Assembly (NCBI GenBank): GCA_003141795.1
Contig: PLNO01000321.1
Span: 3,595 to 11,312, forward strand
DNA length: 7,718 nt
Origin: Spirochaetaceae bacterium
GTDB lineage: Bacteria; Spirochaetota; Spirochaetia; SZUA-6; Fen-1364
Direction of reading: 5' to 3'
Part shown: positions 1 to 6,850 of the stretch, in pieces
How positions within the stretch are numbered: the stretch's first letter is position 1
How the letters are laid out: each line of letters opens with the position of its first letter
Notes under the pieces: model-generated
Databases searched by the model: none
What the model saw: only the letters and a program-made list of their open reading frames with translations
What the model was told of the DNA's origin: nothing
Program-made: the position numbers and the translations under genes

Positions 1-21
1 CCGCGCTACACGGCGACCGTC

Positions 22-50
22 TTATCGAAGCGGTGCGTGCGGACTATGAT
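22..50 (+). promoter_or_regulatory. Possible promoter for the DUF2238 gene
   Basis: TATGAT at 45-50 matches the bacterial -10 consensus at five of six positions. It is preceded at the ideal 17-base spacing by TTATCG (22-27), a weak -35 with three of six matches. Transcription would start near 57, giving a short leader that contains the GAGGA ribosome-binding site before the ATG at 81. Placement fits the chosen start, but the -35 is poor and an upstream gene may run in from outside the window, so this is tentative. Confidence 0.3.
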
Positions 51-68
51 GGCGGCACATCTTCCATC

Positions 69-73
69 GAGGA
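69..73 (+). promoter_or_regulatory. Ribosome-binding site deciding the start at 81
   Basis: GAGGA is complementary to the 16S rRNA 3' end and lies seven bases before the ATG at 81. The upstream in-frame GTG at 33 lacks an equally good site, so this sequence decides the start choice. Confidence 0.65.
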
Positions 74-80
74 TCCTGTC

Positions 81-791
81 ATGCGCAAAGATCTCACGTG
101 GGGCTGGCTGATCCTGCTCGTCGTCCTGCTCGCACTGGTCGGCTCCGCGGTCTACTCCCTGGTCGCGCTGTTCTCTTCGGGGCCTTCGAGAGGCGACCAC
201 CTCGTCCACCTCGGCCAATGCCTGGTCGGCATCGCAGTCATGTTCCTCCCGTCGCTTTTTGAAAGGCGCCTGCACATCGCGATCCCGGGCCGCATGTACA
301 TCATCTACGTCGTCTTCCTCTTCGCCGCGCTCTACCTCGGGGAGGTGCAGAGGTTCTACGAGCGGGTCCCCTACTGGGACAAGGTGCTCCACGCCTTCAG
401 CGGAATCACGCTGGGAGCCCTCGGCTTCTCCCTCGTGAGCCTCTTGAACGATTCCGACCGCGTGAAGGTCAGCCTGAGCCCGCTCTTCGTCGCGGTGTTC
501 GCTTTCTGCTTTGCGCTGGCCCTCGGCGCGATCTGGGAGATCTACGAGTTCACCATGGACAGCGCGTTCGGGCTCAACATGCAGAGGTATGCGGAGCAGA
601 GCGGGAAACAGCTCGTCGGCAATGATGCGCTCATTGACACGATGGGCGATCTTATTGTCGATGCAATCGGCGCGCTCGTCACGTGCGTGGCCGGCTATAT
701 TTCGCTGAAGAGGGGGAGCACCTGGCTTGAAAAGCTCGCCCTCCGGCACGTCAGCCCGCCCGCGCGGTCGAATAAGGGCCGTGCTCCATAG
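81..791 (+). CDS. DUF2238 / YjdF-family multi-pass membrane protein
   Basis: The protein has 236 residues from the ATG at 81. This start is preferred because GAGGA (69-73) lies seven bases upstream and the first membrane helix follows at once. The same frame is open back to the window edge, with a GTG at 33, but those residues do not look like a protein start. Hydrophobic segments lie at about residues 7-31, 41-60, 70-88, 102-122, 132-152 and 186-206, so this is a polytopic inner-membrane protein. Family-like motifs are YWDKVLHAFSG (98-108), WEIYEFTMD (152-160) and DTMGDLIVDAIGA (186-198). The conserved Asp, His, Trp, Glu and Asp residues sit in or beside membrane helices, as in the DUF2238 (YjdF-like) family. 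The biochemical role of this family is not established, and I infer none. The C-terminal tail (about 211-236) is basic and probably cytoplasmic. A DUF4349 lipoprotein gene follows after 48 bases on the same strand. Family assignment is from recalled motif resemblance only. Confidence 0.85.
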   Translation: MRKDLTWGWLILLVVLLALVGSAVYSLVALFSSGPSRGDHLVHLGQCLVGIAVMFLPSLFERRLHIAIPGRMYIIYVVFLFAALYLGEVQRFYERVPYWDKVLHAFSGITLGALGFSLVSLLNDSDRVKVSLSPLFVAVFAFCFALALGAIWEIYEFTMDSAFGLNMQRYAEQSGKQLVGNDALIDTMGDLIVDAIGALVTCVAGYISLKRGSTWLEKLALRHVSPPARSNKGRAP

Positions 792-811
792 GTGTTCCGC
801 GGCAGTCGCGC

Positions 812-817
812 TATACT
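812..817 (+). promoter_or_regulatory. Possible -10 element before the DUF4349 gene
   Basis: TATACT matches five of six -10 consensus bases and lies in the 48-base gap between the two plus-strand genes. No convincing -35 is present at 16-18 bases upstream, so the gene may simply be cotranscribed with its neighbour. Confidence 0.2.
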
Positions 818-839
818 CGGGCTATCCATGGAGGAAGTG

Positions 840-1742
840 ATGAAACGTATGCCGTTCGTGCTCGCAGCAGCGTTCAGTCTGGTTGTGCTCGTCGGATGCT
901 CCGCCGGGTCAGGGGGGCTGATTGCGCGGGAAGACAGGTCCCCGTCCGTCGAAGCCGTTCCTGCCGGGGCTCCGGCTCCTTCGACGGTCAACAAGGAGGC
1001 CGCCAATACCGCCACGGATGCATCCAAGCCGTCCTCCGTTGCCTACGACGCCCTTCCGCAGGAACGGATGGTGATCAAAAGCGCGACGCTCCAGGTCCGC
1101 GTGAGAGACGTCTCCTCCGCGTTTGCCCGCGCTGTGCAGCTTGCGGAGACGAGCGGCGGCTACATCCAGACCAGCACACAGTCCGAGGAGGGCGGCGAAC
1201 GGGCCGACGTGACCATCCGGGTCCCGCCGCACGGCTTCCTCCCGCTCATCACCTCCCTGGAGGCGCTGGGCACCGTGGACTCCAAGGGCATCTCGGGAGA
1301 GGACGTGACCCAGGAGTACTACGACCTCACCGGTGAGCTGCAGAACCAGATGGAGGTCCGCGGCCGCCTCTTCCAGCTGTTGAAGCAGGCCACCAAGGTG
1401 AAGGACGCCATCGACGTCGAGGAGCAGCTCGAGCGGATCGGTGCAAACGTGAACCGCATCAAGGGCAGGATGAAATACCTGGAGACGATGACGGGGATGT
1501 CGACTGTCTCCCTGAGCCTGTACAGCGACGCGCGGCCCGCCTCGGAGGGCTTCATCAACTGGAGCATGATCGGCCACGGCTTCTTCCGTGCCGCGCAGAT
1601 CCTCGTCAACGCCCTGTTCGTCGTTCTGCAAGTGCTCGTGGTGGCTATCCCCCTGGCCGTCATTGGCGGGGCGATCGCCTGGGGGATCGTGCTTCTGGTC
1701 CGGATCGTCCGACGCCGGCGGAATCCGCCGAAGAAGAAGTAG
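840..1742 (+). CDS. DUF4349 domain lipoprotein with C-terminal membrane anchor
   Basis: The protein has 300 residues from the ATG at 840, where GGAGGA (830-835) is the ribosome-binding site. The in-frame GTG at 792 and ATG at 828 would put extra residues before an otherwise normal signal. Residues 1-20 form a lipoprotein signal ending in the lipobox LVGC, with Cys20 as the lipidation site. Residues 21-72 are a low-complexity Ala/Pro/Ser linker. Residues 75-230 match the DUF4349 pattern: an opening beta strand (MVIKSATLQVRV), the motif GGYIQ, and then a helical stretch at about 165-215 likely to form a coiled coil (EEQLERIGANVNRIKGRMKYLE). Residues 252-290 are strongly hydrophobic and are followed by a basic tail (RRRR, KKK). 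The protein is therefore probably fixed to the membrane at both ends, with the DUF4349 domain outside the cytoplasm. The family's function is uncertain, and a structural or sensing role would be a guess. It may be cotranscribed with the preceding membrane gene. Confidence 0.88.
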   Translation: MKRMPFVLAAAFSLVVLVGCSAGSGGLIAREDRSPSVEAVPAGAPAPSTVNKEAANTATDASKPSSVAYDALPQERMVIKSATLQVRVRDVSSAFARAVQLAETSGGYIQTSTQSEEGGERADVTIRVPPHGFLPLITSLEALGTVDSKGISGEDVTQEYYDLTGELQNQMEVRGRLFQLLKQATKVKDAIDVEEQLERIGANVNRIKGRMKYLETMTGMSTVSLSLYSDARPASEGFINWSMIGHGFFRAAQILVNALFVVLQVLVVAIPLAVIGGAIAWGIVLLVRIVRRRRNPPKKK

Positions 1743-1749
1743 CGCTGCC

Positions 1750-1774
1750 CGGGGCACCGCAAGGAGGTGCCTCG
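1750..1774. terminator. GC-rich hairpin between convergent genes, possible bidirectional terminator
   Basis: Bases 1750-1758 pair with 1766-1774 around a seven-base loop: nine pairs including one G-T, with core GGCACC/GGTGCC. AGCGC (1741-1745) and GCGCT (1774-1778) offer an alternative outer pairing. The hairpin sits in the 54-base gap between two convergent stop codons, exactly where transcription from both sides should end. Neither side has a clean run of T. Read leftward there is only a mildly T-rich ACTTCTTCTTC. Intrinsic termination is therefore plausible but not clear-cut. Confidence 0.4.
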
Positions 1775-1796
1775 CGCTTCACGGTGCAGCCAGTCT

Positions 1797-4622
1797 CTAT
1801 GGCGCCAACTGGTACACGTCGAGGTACTGGTTTGCGCCGGGAGTCAGTATCGCCACCGCGTAATTGCCCATGATGGCTATGTCCTGGGGATAGCTCGTGT
1901 CGGGGAAGGTGCCGAGATAGGTCGGCGTGCGCGGGTTGGCGATCCAGAAGCGCTGGATTCCCATCTGCCATGACGGTGAATACGCGAACCCCCCCGAAAC
2001 GACTGTCACCGCGTCGTTGTCCGTCCCGGGGCACGGTGCAAAGCCCATCGAGGCGGGCTGGAACGGGTCGCTGATGTTGGTCACGTACATCCCGAGATTT
2101 CCCCCCTGTTTATCGCGGGAATAGGCGTAGGCGCCCGAAATGCCGGGAGGCATCCCGACCTGGCTGATGTTCGCCATCGGGTTGTTGAGATTGGTGAGGT
2201 CGATGCATTCCAGCTGTGTCGTCGACAGGGTGGCGATGACGTAGGCATGGCGCGCATAGACGGTGAGGTTGTAGCCGAGGGACTTTCCCGCCAGGAGAAC
2301 GCTCTGCGGCAGCACAGTGGCGGTGAGCGGATCGCTGATGTCGATGAGAGAGAGCCGCGTGGTGAGGTTCGACACGATGGCCACGTCGCCATAGACGTCC
2401 ACTCCGGAGGGTTGACCCGTGAGGGGCACGGTCCGTACGAGTTGGGGGGACCGCGGGTTGTGGATATCGATGATATGCAGCGCCGCACTCGTTGTTTCGA
2501 GGTCGGTCACGTAGGCGTAGTTGCCGCTGACCGCTACCCCGTTGCTCCCCCCGGGAAGGCTGATCTGCGCAACCTGGGACGGGGTGGCGGGTTGGGACAG
2601 GTCGTACACGGCAAATGCGCCCGCACCGCCATCGACGTAGCCCCCGCTGAAAACGTAGGTGCCGCTGAGGGCCATCGAAAGCGGGTGGAACACCGCGTAG
2701 GGGATGGACAGATGTGCCACGCGCTGTACGTACATGCCCGGATCGAACAGCACCTGGACGCTCCCGGTGTAGGGGTAAACGCTGTCGAGCGACCAGACGC
2801 CGGCATACGCGTAGCTGCCGGTCGAGCAGACCGTCACCCCGAAGGTCGGCAGCTCGAGGGAATAGAGGGAGAAAGTCTTTGTGGGATCGGTGATGTCGAA
2901 GGCGAAAACCATGTTGGTATTGCTGAAGAGCAGGCACCGTTGACCCCAGATGCCCATCCCGGTGGCCTGGTAGTTGTTGGCAATGGTCTTCACGATGGTG
3001 GGGCTCAGGGGATTGGAAATGGAAATGATTTCGAGATCCTGCGCCACGGCAACATAGGCGTACGTGCCGGACAGGACGACGAAGGGACCGAAGCCGGCAC
3101 CCCCGAGGGCGAGGTTCGCCCGCGCTACGATGCTTCCCGGCGAGGTGACGTCGAGCACGTGGAGCGTCGAGCCTTCGGCAGCGTAGAGGTAGCTGCCCTG
3201 CAGGGCGAGGGACGGGACGGTGCCGTCGGCGACGTACTGAATGGTTTGCACCACGGCGCCGGTGGCGAGGTTCACCACCTTGACGCCATAGGTGTAGATC
3301 GGATTCACGTAGGCGGTCTGGCACCCGACGTAGACATAGGCGCCGTTGACCTGGACGGTTTTCGCGGAGGCGATGGTGGTGCCCCTGATGAAGATCGGGT
3401 TGGCGGGATCGGCGATGGTGTAGTAGAGAACGCCGGATCCAATGGCGACGACGAGGTTCGTGCCCGACACGGAGAAGCCCTCCGCCTCGCTCCAGGTCTG
3501 AACGGCGGCGTCGGCGGGAAAGGTCACGGTGCGGACCGTGGTCGGGCTTGCAGGGTTGCTGAGGCCCAGTATCTTGAATCCGCCCACCCCGTTCGACATG
3601 TAGAGGTAGCTCGATCCGACGATCAGCGTCGCCGCCACCCGTCCCCCGGAGCTGACGGTCGACTTGATGGAGGGGATTGTCTCGGAAAGCGCTACGCGTG
3701 CGCCGTTCGCTTCGCTCATGACCCCGCAATAGGCGGCAGGCTTCACCGCGTAGTAGTAGTCCTGGTTCTGGGAGAGCCCCGCGTCGACGAACTCGGCGCC
3801 CGTCACCACGGCGAGCTTGGAAAGCCCGCCTGAGCGGACCGAGCTGCGGTATACCTCGAAGGTGCTTGTCGCTGCGATCTCGGGCCACTGAACGCGGATC
3901 TGCCCGATCTCACCGTAGGCGTGCGGTGCGAGGCTGCGCGGGGACAGCGGGATGATCTTCACGAAATCCGACGTACTTGCGGTCCACCCCGGCTCGGGAT
4001 TGGTCACGAGCTGGAAGACGCACATGGACCCGTTCGGGCAGTTGGGCGGGGTGAACGGGGAGGTGACGCCGCTCAGCGTGACCCCATTGGTTGCCGAAGG
4101 CAGACTGCCGTTGGTCGTGTAGTACAGCGTGTAGCTCTGCGTCTTGGGGACCGCGTTCCACGTGAGGGTCACCGTCTTGCTCGAAGAGGTGGCCTGGAAA
4201 CCGGGAATGGCGGCCGCGGTGTCCCGGGTCAGGCTCAGCGTCTTCGTCGTGACGTTTCCGTTCCAGTCCTTTGCGGTCAGCTGCAGGGTGAACTGGGTCC
4301 CCACGGACGTCGTCTCGAACTGGAAAACGTAGCTCCCGTCCGCGGCGATATCCACGCTGCCTTTGATCGCGGTGCCGAGCACTTCGTAGGAGAGGCTCGT
4401 GACCTTGCCCGCCGTCCCCCCGTCGGCGAGGTCCGAGACGGTCCCCCGCACCTCGACGATGTTCGCCGAGGCCGAGCCTTCGGCAGGAGAGCTGATGAGG
4501 AGGGTCGGCGGGGTGACGTCCTTCGCGTGGGACACGGCAAGCTGATCGAGCATCGGGATCGGGCAGCCGGCGCACACCATGCAGGCCAGCGCGCAGGCGG
4601 CGGCGTATCTCAGGTTCTTCAT
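1797..4622 (-). CDS. Lipoprotein with Ig/FnIII-like domains and fourteen LVIVD-type propeller repeats
   Basis: The protein has 941 residues. The frame stays open a further 152 codons upstream, but that part is an Arg/Ser-rich shadow of the neighbouring gene. The start at 4622 is fixed by a lipoprotein signal (residues 1-20, CAGC, lipidated Cys20) and a GAGGAG ribosome-binding site about ten bases upstream. Residues 37-131 resemble a bacterial Ig-like domain (PPTLLISSPAEG onward, ending KDWNGNVTTKTLSLT). Residues 139-226 and about 230-312 look like two FnIII domains, and the first carries a CPNGSMC loop (195-201) that could form a disulfide. From about 325 to the end, a unit of roughly 45 residues of the form G-x-Y-A/L-Y ... 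I-x-D/N-I-S-x-P recurs. I place unit starts near 336, 387, 427, 476, 519, 563, 602, 654, 700, 745, 791, 830, 877 and 919. This is the LVIVD/beta-propeller pattern, probably a surface or periplasmic binding scaffold. No catalytic motif is visible. The gene is second in an operon, seven bases after the barrel/transglutaminase gene. Ligand and partner are unknown. Confidence 0.87.
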   Translation of the reverse strand: MKNLRYAAACALACMVCAGCPIPMLDQLAVSHAKDVTPPTLLISSPAEGSASANIVEVRGTVSDLADGGTAGKVTSLSYEVLGTAIKGSVDIAADGSYVFQFETTSVGTQFTLQLTAKDWNGNVTTKTLSLTRDTAAAIPGFQATSSSKTVTLTWNAVPKTQSYTLYYTTNGSLPSATNGVTLSGVTSPFTPPNCPNGSMCVFQLVTNPEPGWTASTSDFVKIIPLSPRSLAPHAYGEIGQIRVQWPEIAATSTFEVYRSSVRSGGLSKLAVVTGAEFVDAGLSQNQDYYYAVKPAAYCGVMSEANGARVALSETIPSIKSTVSSGGRVAATLIVGSSYLYMSNGVGGFKILGLSNPASPTTVRTVTFPADAAVQTWSEAEGFSVSGTNLVVAIGSGVLYYTIADPANPIFIRGTTIASAKTVQVNGAYVYVGCQTAYVNPIYTYGVKVVNLATGAVVQTIQYVADGTVPSLALQGSYLYAAEGSTLHVLDVTSPGSIVARANLALGGAGFGPFVVLSGTYAYVAVAQDLEIISISNPLSPTIVKTIANNYQATGMGIWGQRCLLFSNTNMVFAFDITDPTKTFSLYSLELPTFGVTVCSTGSYAYAGVWSLDSVYPYTGSVQVLFDPGMYVQRVAHLSIPYAVFHPLSMALSGTYVFSGGYVDGGAGAFAVYDLSQPATPSQVAQISLPGGSNGVAVSGNYAYVTDLETTSAALHIIDIHNPRSPQLVRTVPLTGQPSGVDVYGDVAIVSNLTTRLSLIDISDPLTATVLPQSVLLAGKSLGYNLTVYARHAYVIATLSTTQLECIDLTNLNNPMANISQVGMPPGISGAYAYSRDKQGGNLGMYVTNISDPFQPASMGFAPCPGTDNDAVTVVSGGFAYSPSWQMGIQRFWIANPRTPTYLGTFPDTSYPQDIAIMGNYAVAILTPGANQYLDVYQLAP

Positions 4623-4640
4623 CACGGATCTACTCCTCGA
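4623..4640 (-). promoter_or_regulatory. Ribosome-binding site of the propeller lipoprotein, overlapping the upstream gene's end
   Basis: Read on the minus strand, GAGGAG lies about ten bases before the ATG at 4622 and overlaps the last codons and stop (4630-4632) of the barrel/transglutaminase gene. The arrangement supports cotranscription and translational coupling of the two genes, and it fixes the lipoprotein start. Confidence 0.6.
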
Positions 4641-6777
4641 AGATCGGGCTGCTGCCCGGGGCATCGACTTCCGCGGCGCGGCCGGCTGCGGCCTCCGTCT
4701 GGGAATGGGAGGCATATCTCTCGGCAAGCGCCGGGTCGGCTTTGGCGGCCATTGCGAGGTACTCGGAAGATTTCGAGTCGTTTCCCATGGCGGCATAGCA
4801 TTTGGCCATGTTGATCCGAAGCACGGCACCGCTGCCCGTGGCTTCGGTGAGTGTCTTCTCGAGCTTCTGGAACTCGGAAAGCGCCTTGTCGTAGCTCTTC
4901 GTGAGAAGGTAGACGTTGCCGAGGTTGATCCGCGGACCCGCATAGGAGGAGTCCAGAGCGGAAGCTTCCTTGAAGGCGGTGATCGCCTTGTCGTAGCGGC
5001 CGAAGCGCGCGAGTGTGATTCCGAGCTTGTTTCTGTCCTGCTTGCTCCCCGACGCCTTTGCCGCGGCCGTGGCCGCATCGATCACCGCGTCGACGAGCCT
5101 GCCGACGTCGCGCGCGGAGCTGTCCACCACGGACTGCTTGCTTCCGTACTGCAGCCCGAGGTCGGTCTCCTTCAACCCGATGGGCCGATAGATTTCCTGG
5201 GCCTTGGCCGTGGGGTAGAATCCACGCTGGGTCGGGTCGGATTCACATGCCCGCCATTCATCGACGGCTTTGCGCCACGCCTCGATGAAAGTCGAGCGGC
5301 CGATCATCGTGATCTCCACGGGGATCCACAACCCGTCGTCGAGGCTTATCGTCATGGCACGTTCGGGCGTGATGTCCCCGTAGGCCTTGCCCGCGGTCTG
5401 TGTCGCGAAGGCGACGTAGATGTGACCCGGCACGGTGATGAGGGCGGTCGGGACTCCCGCGGATTCCAGGAGGCTCGCGTAGAGAACCGAGAGGTCGTCG
5501 CAATCGCCCGTCCCACGCACCAGGGTGTCGCGCGGAAGGCTCACGGAATCCACCGGCATGCTGGCGCCCTTCACCGACGCGAACGGCTGGAGAGGATCGG
5601 CCTGGTAGAGGATGCCGATCTCCCCGAGGGCATTGAAGAGCTGGCAGGCGAACTGGACGGTCTCCGAGTAGCCTGTCTGGATGTGGTCTTTGTTGATCTG
5701 CCTGATGTAACTCGCGTAGTTGCGCAACGCTCCGTCCGACGGTGTGATGAACGCGGCGGCCTTGCGGTCGTCGTCCCAGACGATGCCGCTTCGGTCCTGG
5801 AGGTCGTAGGAGATCGTTGCGCGCTGCTCGCCCGCTCTGCCCTGTCCCTTGTAGGTCACGACGATCTCGCCGGAGAGCGGTGTGACACCCTCGTTGTGGA
5901 AGACCTCCCCGTTGAAGGAGGCCAGGACGCCGACGTCGCGTCGCTCTCCAGGGGACAGAGCGGGGATACGGGCGCACAGCGTCGGCGAATCCATGTAGCC
6001 CTTCTGGTAGAAGGAGACCTCGAGCTCCTGGACCGGGAAACTCTCGGTGTTCTCCACCGTCAACGTCGCGAAGGCGTTCCGCGCGTACCAGCTCTGCATG
6101 GCCGGGAAGACCGAGGTGCGGGCGCCCTGGGCGATGCGAAGGCTCCTGAGCTCTGCTTGCGGCGCATCGGGGTCGTCCCCGAGCCTGAAGTGAGCGGCAA
6201 GCCCCACTCCGAGCACCAGTCCGTCGAAGTCGGTGAGCGGCCCGAAGGACTTGAGCCAGGTGAGGGTGGGCTTGAGCTCGATGGCGAAATGGTAGGAGGG
6301 AATGAGCGACAGGGTGGCCCCTGCCCGGGCAAGGAAATTGAGATTCCCCACGGTGCCCAGCTCGGCGATGAGGTTCGGGTAGAGGGACAGTGACGCTCCG
6401 ATCATGAGGTCCCCGCCGACTTCGAAGGTGGAATTGAACCTGTTCGCGTAGGATGCACCGATGAGCGCGTAGAGATCCTTGTGCTCCCACTTCGTGTCGG
6501 TGGATCGGGGGGAGAACTCCAGGAGGCCGGCCTGGAGGATCGGCTGCACGGTCGGAAACAGCGGAAGCGGATACCGAAAGACGGCGGACAGATCGTAGAG
6601 GTCGAAGCCGGTGCGGTAATCGCCCAGCGGCGACAGGGCCTGGTAGCTCACCCCGACGGAGAACGGGAAGCGGTAGTAACTGTTCAGGTCGACCTTCGGG
6701 TCCTCCGCGGCCAGGGGATTTGCGAGGACCAGTGAGAGAAGTGCTGCCATGAGGGCATGTCTGGGACGGAGGACCAT
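4630..6777 (-). CDS. Exported protein: beta-barrel, Ig-like region, transglutaminase-like domain and TPRs
   Basis: The protein has 715 residues from the ATG at 6777, with AAGGGG about nine bases upstream. Met10 lacks a ribosome-binding site. Residues 1-24 are a signal peptide, with likely cleavage after LAA. Residues 35-200 contain about eight amphipathic beta strands rich in aromatics and Gly, ending HFRLG, as in small outer-membrane barrels. Residues 206-335 look like an Ig/CARDB-type beta domain. Residues 345-495 resemble a transglutaminase/papain-like domain: Cys426 in GTGDCDDLSVLYASLL, His452 in VPGHIYVAF and Glu488 in WIPVEIT could form the catalytic triad, with Glu where Asp is more usual. 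Residues 580-682 hold about three TPRs (for example LARFGRYDKAITAFKEASAL). An eight-strand barrel would leave both termini in the periplasm, so the enzyme-like and TPR parts would face the periplasm and could act on, crosslink or bind envelope proteins or peptides. Actual activity is not shown. The lipoprotein gene follows seven bases downstream, with its ribosome-binding site at the end of this gene, suggesting translational coupling. Confidence 0.88.
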   Translation of the reverse strand: MVLRPRHALMAALLSLVLANPLAAEDPKVDLNSYYRFPFSVGVSYQALSPLGDYRTGFDLYDLSAVFRYPLPLFPTVQPILQAGLLEFSPRSTDTKWEHKDLYALIGASYANRFNSTFEVGGDLMIGASLSLYPNLIAELGTVGNLNFLARAGATLSLIPSYHFAIELKPTLTWLKSFGPLTDFDGLVLGVGLAAHFRLGDDPDAPQAELRSLRIAQGARTSVFPAMQSWYARNAFATLTVENTESFPVQELEVSFYQKGYMDSPTLCARIPALSPGERRDVGVLASFNGEVFHNEGVTPLSGEIVVTYKGQGRAGEQRATISYDLQDRSGIVWDDDRKAAAFITPSDGALRNYASYIRQINKDHIQTGYSETVQFACQLFNALGEIGILYQADPLQPFASVKGASMPVDSVSLPRDTLVRGTGDCDDLSVLYASLLESAGVPTALITVPGHIYVAFATQTAGKAYGDITPERAMTISLDDGLWIPVEITMIGRSTFIEAWRKAVDEWRACESDPTQRGFYPTAKAQEIYRPIGLKETDLGLQYGSKQSVVDSSARDVGRLVDAVIDAATAAAKASGSKQDRNKLGITLARFGRYDKAITAFKEASALDSSYAGPRINLGNVYLLTKSYDKALSEFQKLEKTLTEATGSGAVLRINMAKCYAAMGNDSKSSEYLAMAAKADPALAERYASHSQTEAAAGRAAEVDAPGSSPIFEE

Positions 6778-6809
6778 TGGTGACGACCCCTTTTCGTGTG
6801 CGGAGAGTG

Positions 6810-6823
6810 GTTATCAGTATAAC
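6810..6823. repeat. Short inverted repeat over the candidate -10 element
   Basis: GTTAT (6810-6814) and ATAAC (6819-6823) are exact inverted copies separated by four bases. They straddle the candidate -10 hexamer at 6816-6821. The arrangement could be an operator half-site pair, but five-base arms occur often by chance. Confidence 0.3.
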
Positions 6824-6844
6824 GGGGGGTGAGGACGGGGTCGT
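6816..6844 (-). promoter_or_regulatory. Candidate promoter of the barrel/propeller operon
   Basis: On the minus strand TATACT (6821-6816) matches five of six -10 consensus bases. At 17-base spacing the -35 position reads ACGACC (6844-6839), matching only the GAC core. Transcription would start near 6809 and give a leader of about 32 bases carrying the AAGGGG ribosome-binding site. The weak -35 is what one expects where an activator, such as the adjacent AraC-type protein, helps RNA polymerase. That link is inference. Confidence 0.4.
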
Positions 6845-6847
6845 CCT
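6832..6847. terminator. Small hairpin just after the AraC-type gene
   Basis: AGGACG (6832-6837) and CGTCCT (6842-6847) form a six-base-pair stem with a four-base loop, beginning four bases past the regulator stop codon on the minus strand. No T-run follows in that direction, so it would be a weak terminator at best. Its stem shares bases with the longer nine-base pairing described separately, so the two structures compete. Read on the plus strand it is followed by GTTTT, but no plus-strand gene lies upstream to be terminated. Confidence 0.35.
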
Positions 6848-6850
6848 GTT

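Larger units (their letters stand above)
6782..6845. repeat. Nine-base perfect inverted repeat flanking the operon promoter, one arm covering the ribosome-binding site
   Basis: GACGACCCC (6782-6790) and GGGGTCGTC (6837-6845) are exact reverse complements 46 bases apart. In minus-strand RNA the downstream arm contains the GGGG of the ribosome-binding site for the gene starting at 6777. The upstream arm lies just after the regulator's stop codon. A transcript reading through from the regulator gene would contain both arms and could mask the ribosome-binding site. One starting near 6809 would lack the upstream arm. The repeat is seen directly; the role is inferred. Confidence 0.5.

Noticed and set aside
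33..80. Upstream GTG start for the DUF2238 gene
   Set aside because: The sixteen added residues precede a natural start with a good ribosome-binding site at 81. They may be the tail of something outside the window, but nothing shows it.
792..839. GTG start at 792 for the DUF4349 gene, immediately after the previous stop
   Set aside because: It would add sixteen residues before a standard lipoprotein signal, and the GGAGGA site serves the ATG at 840.
2247..3833. Long plus-strand open frame of 528 codons opposite the propeller lipoprotein
   Set aside because: It is rich in Arg, Gly, His and Val with no domain or signal, and lies antisense to a clear repeat protein. It is a by-product of GC-rich codon use.
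4623..5078. N-terminal extension of the lipoprotein by 152 codons
   Set aside because: The extra residues are Arg/Ser/Pro-rich shadow sequence overlapping the upstream gene, and they would bury a perfect lipoprotein signal and its ribosome-binding site.
4579..6393. Plus-strand open frame of 604 codons opposite the barrel/transglutaminase gene
   Set aside because: Its composition is typical of an antisense shadow and it has no recognisable motif. The minus-strand frame has signal peptide, catalytic-type motifs and TPRs.
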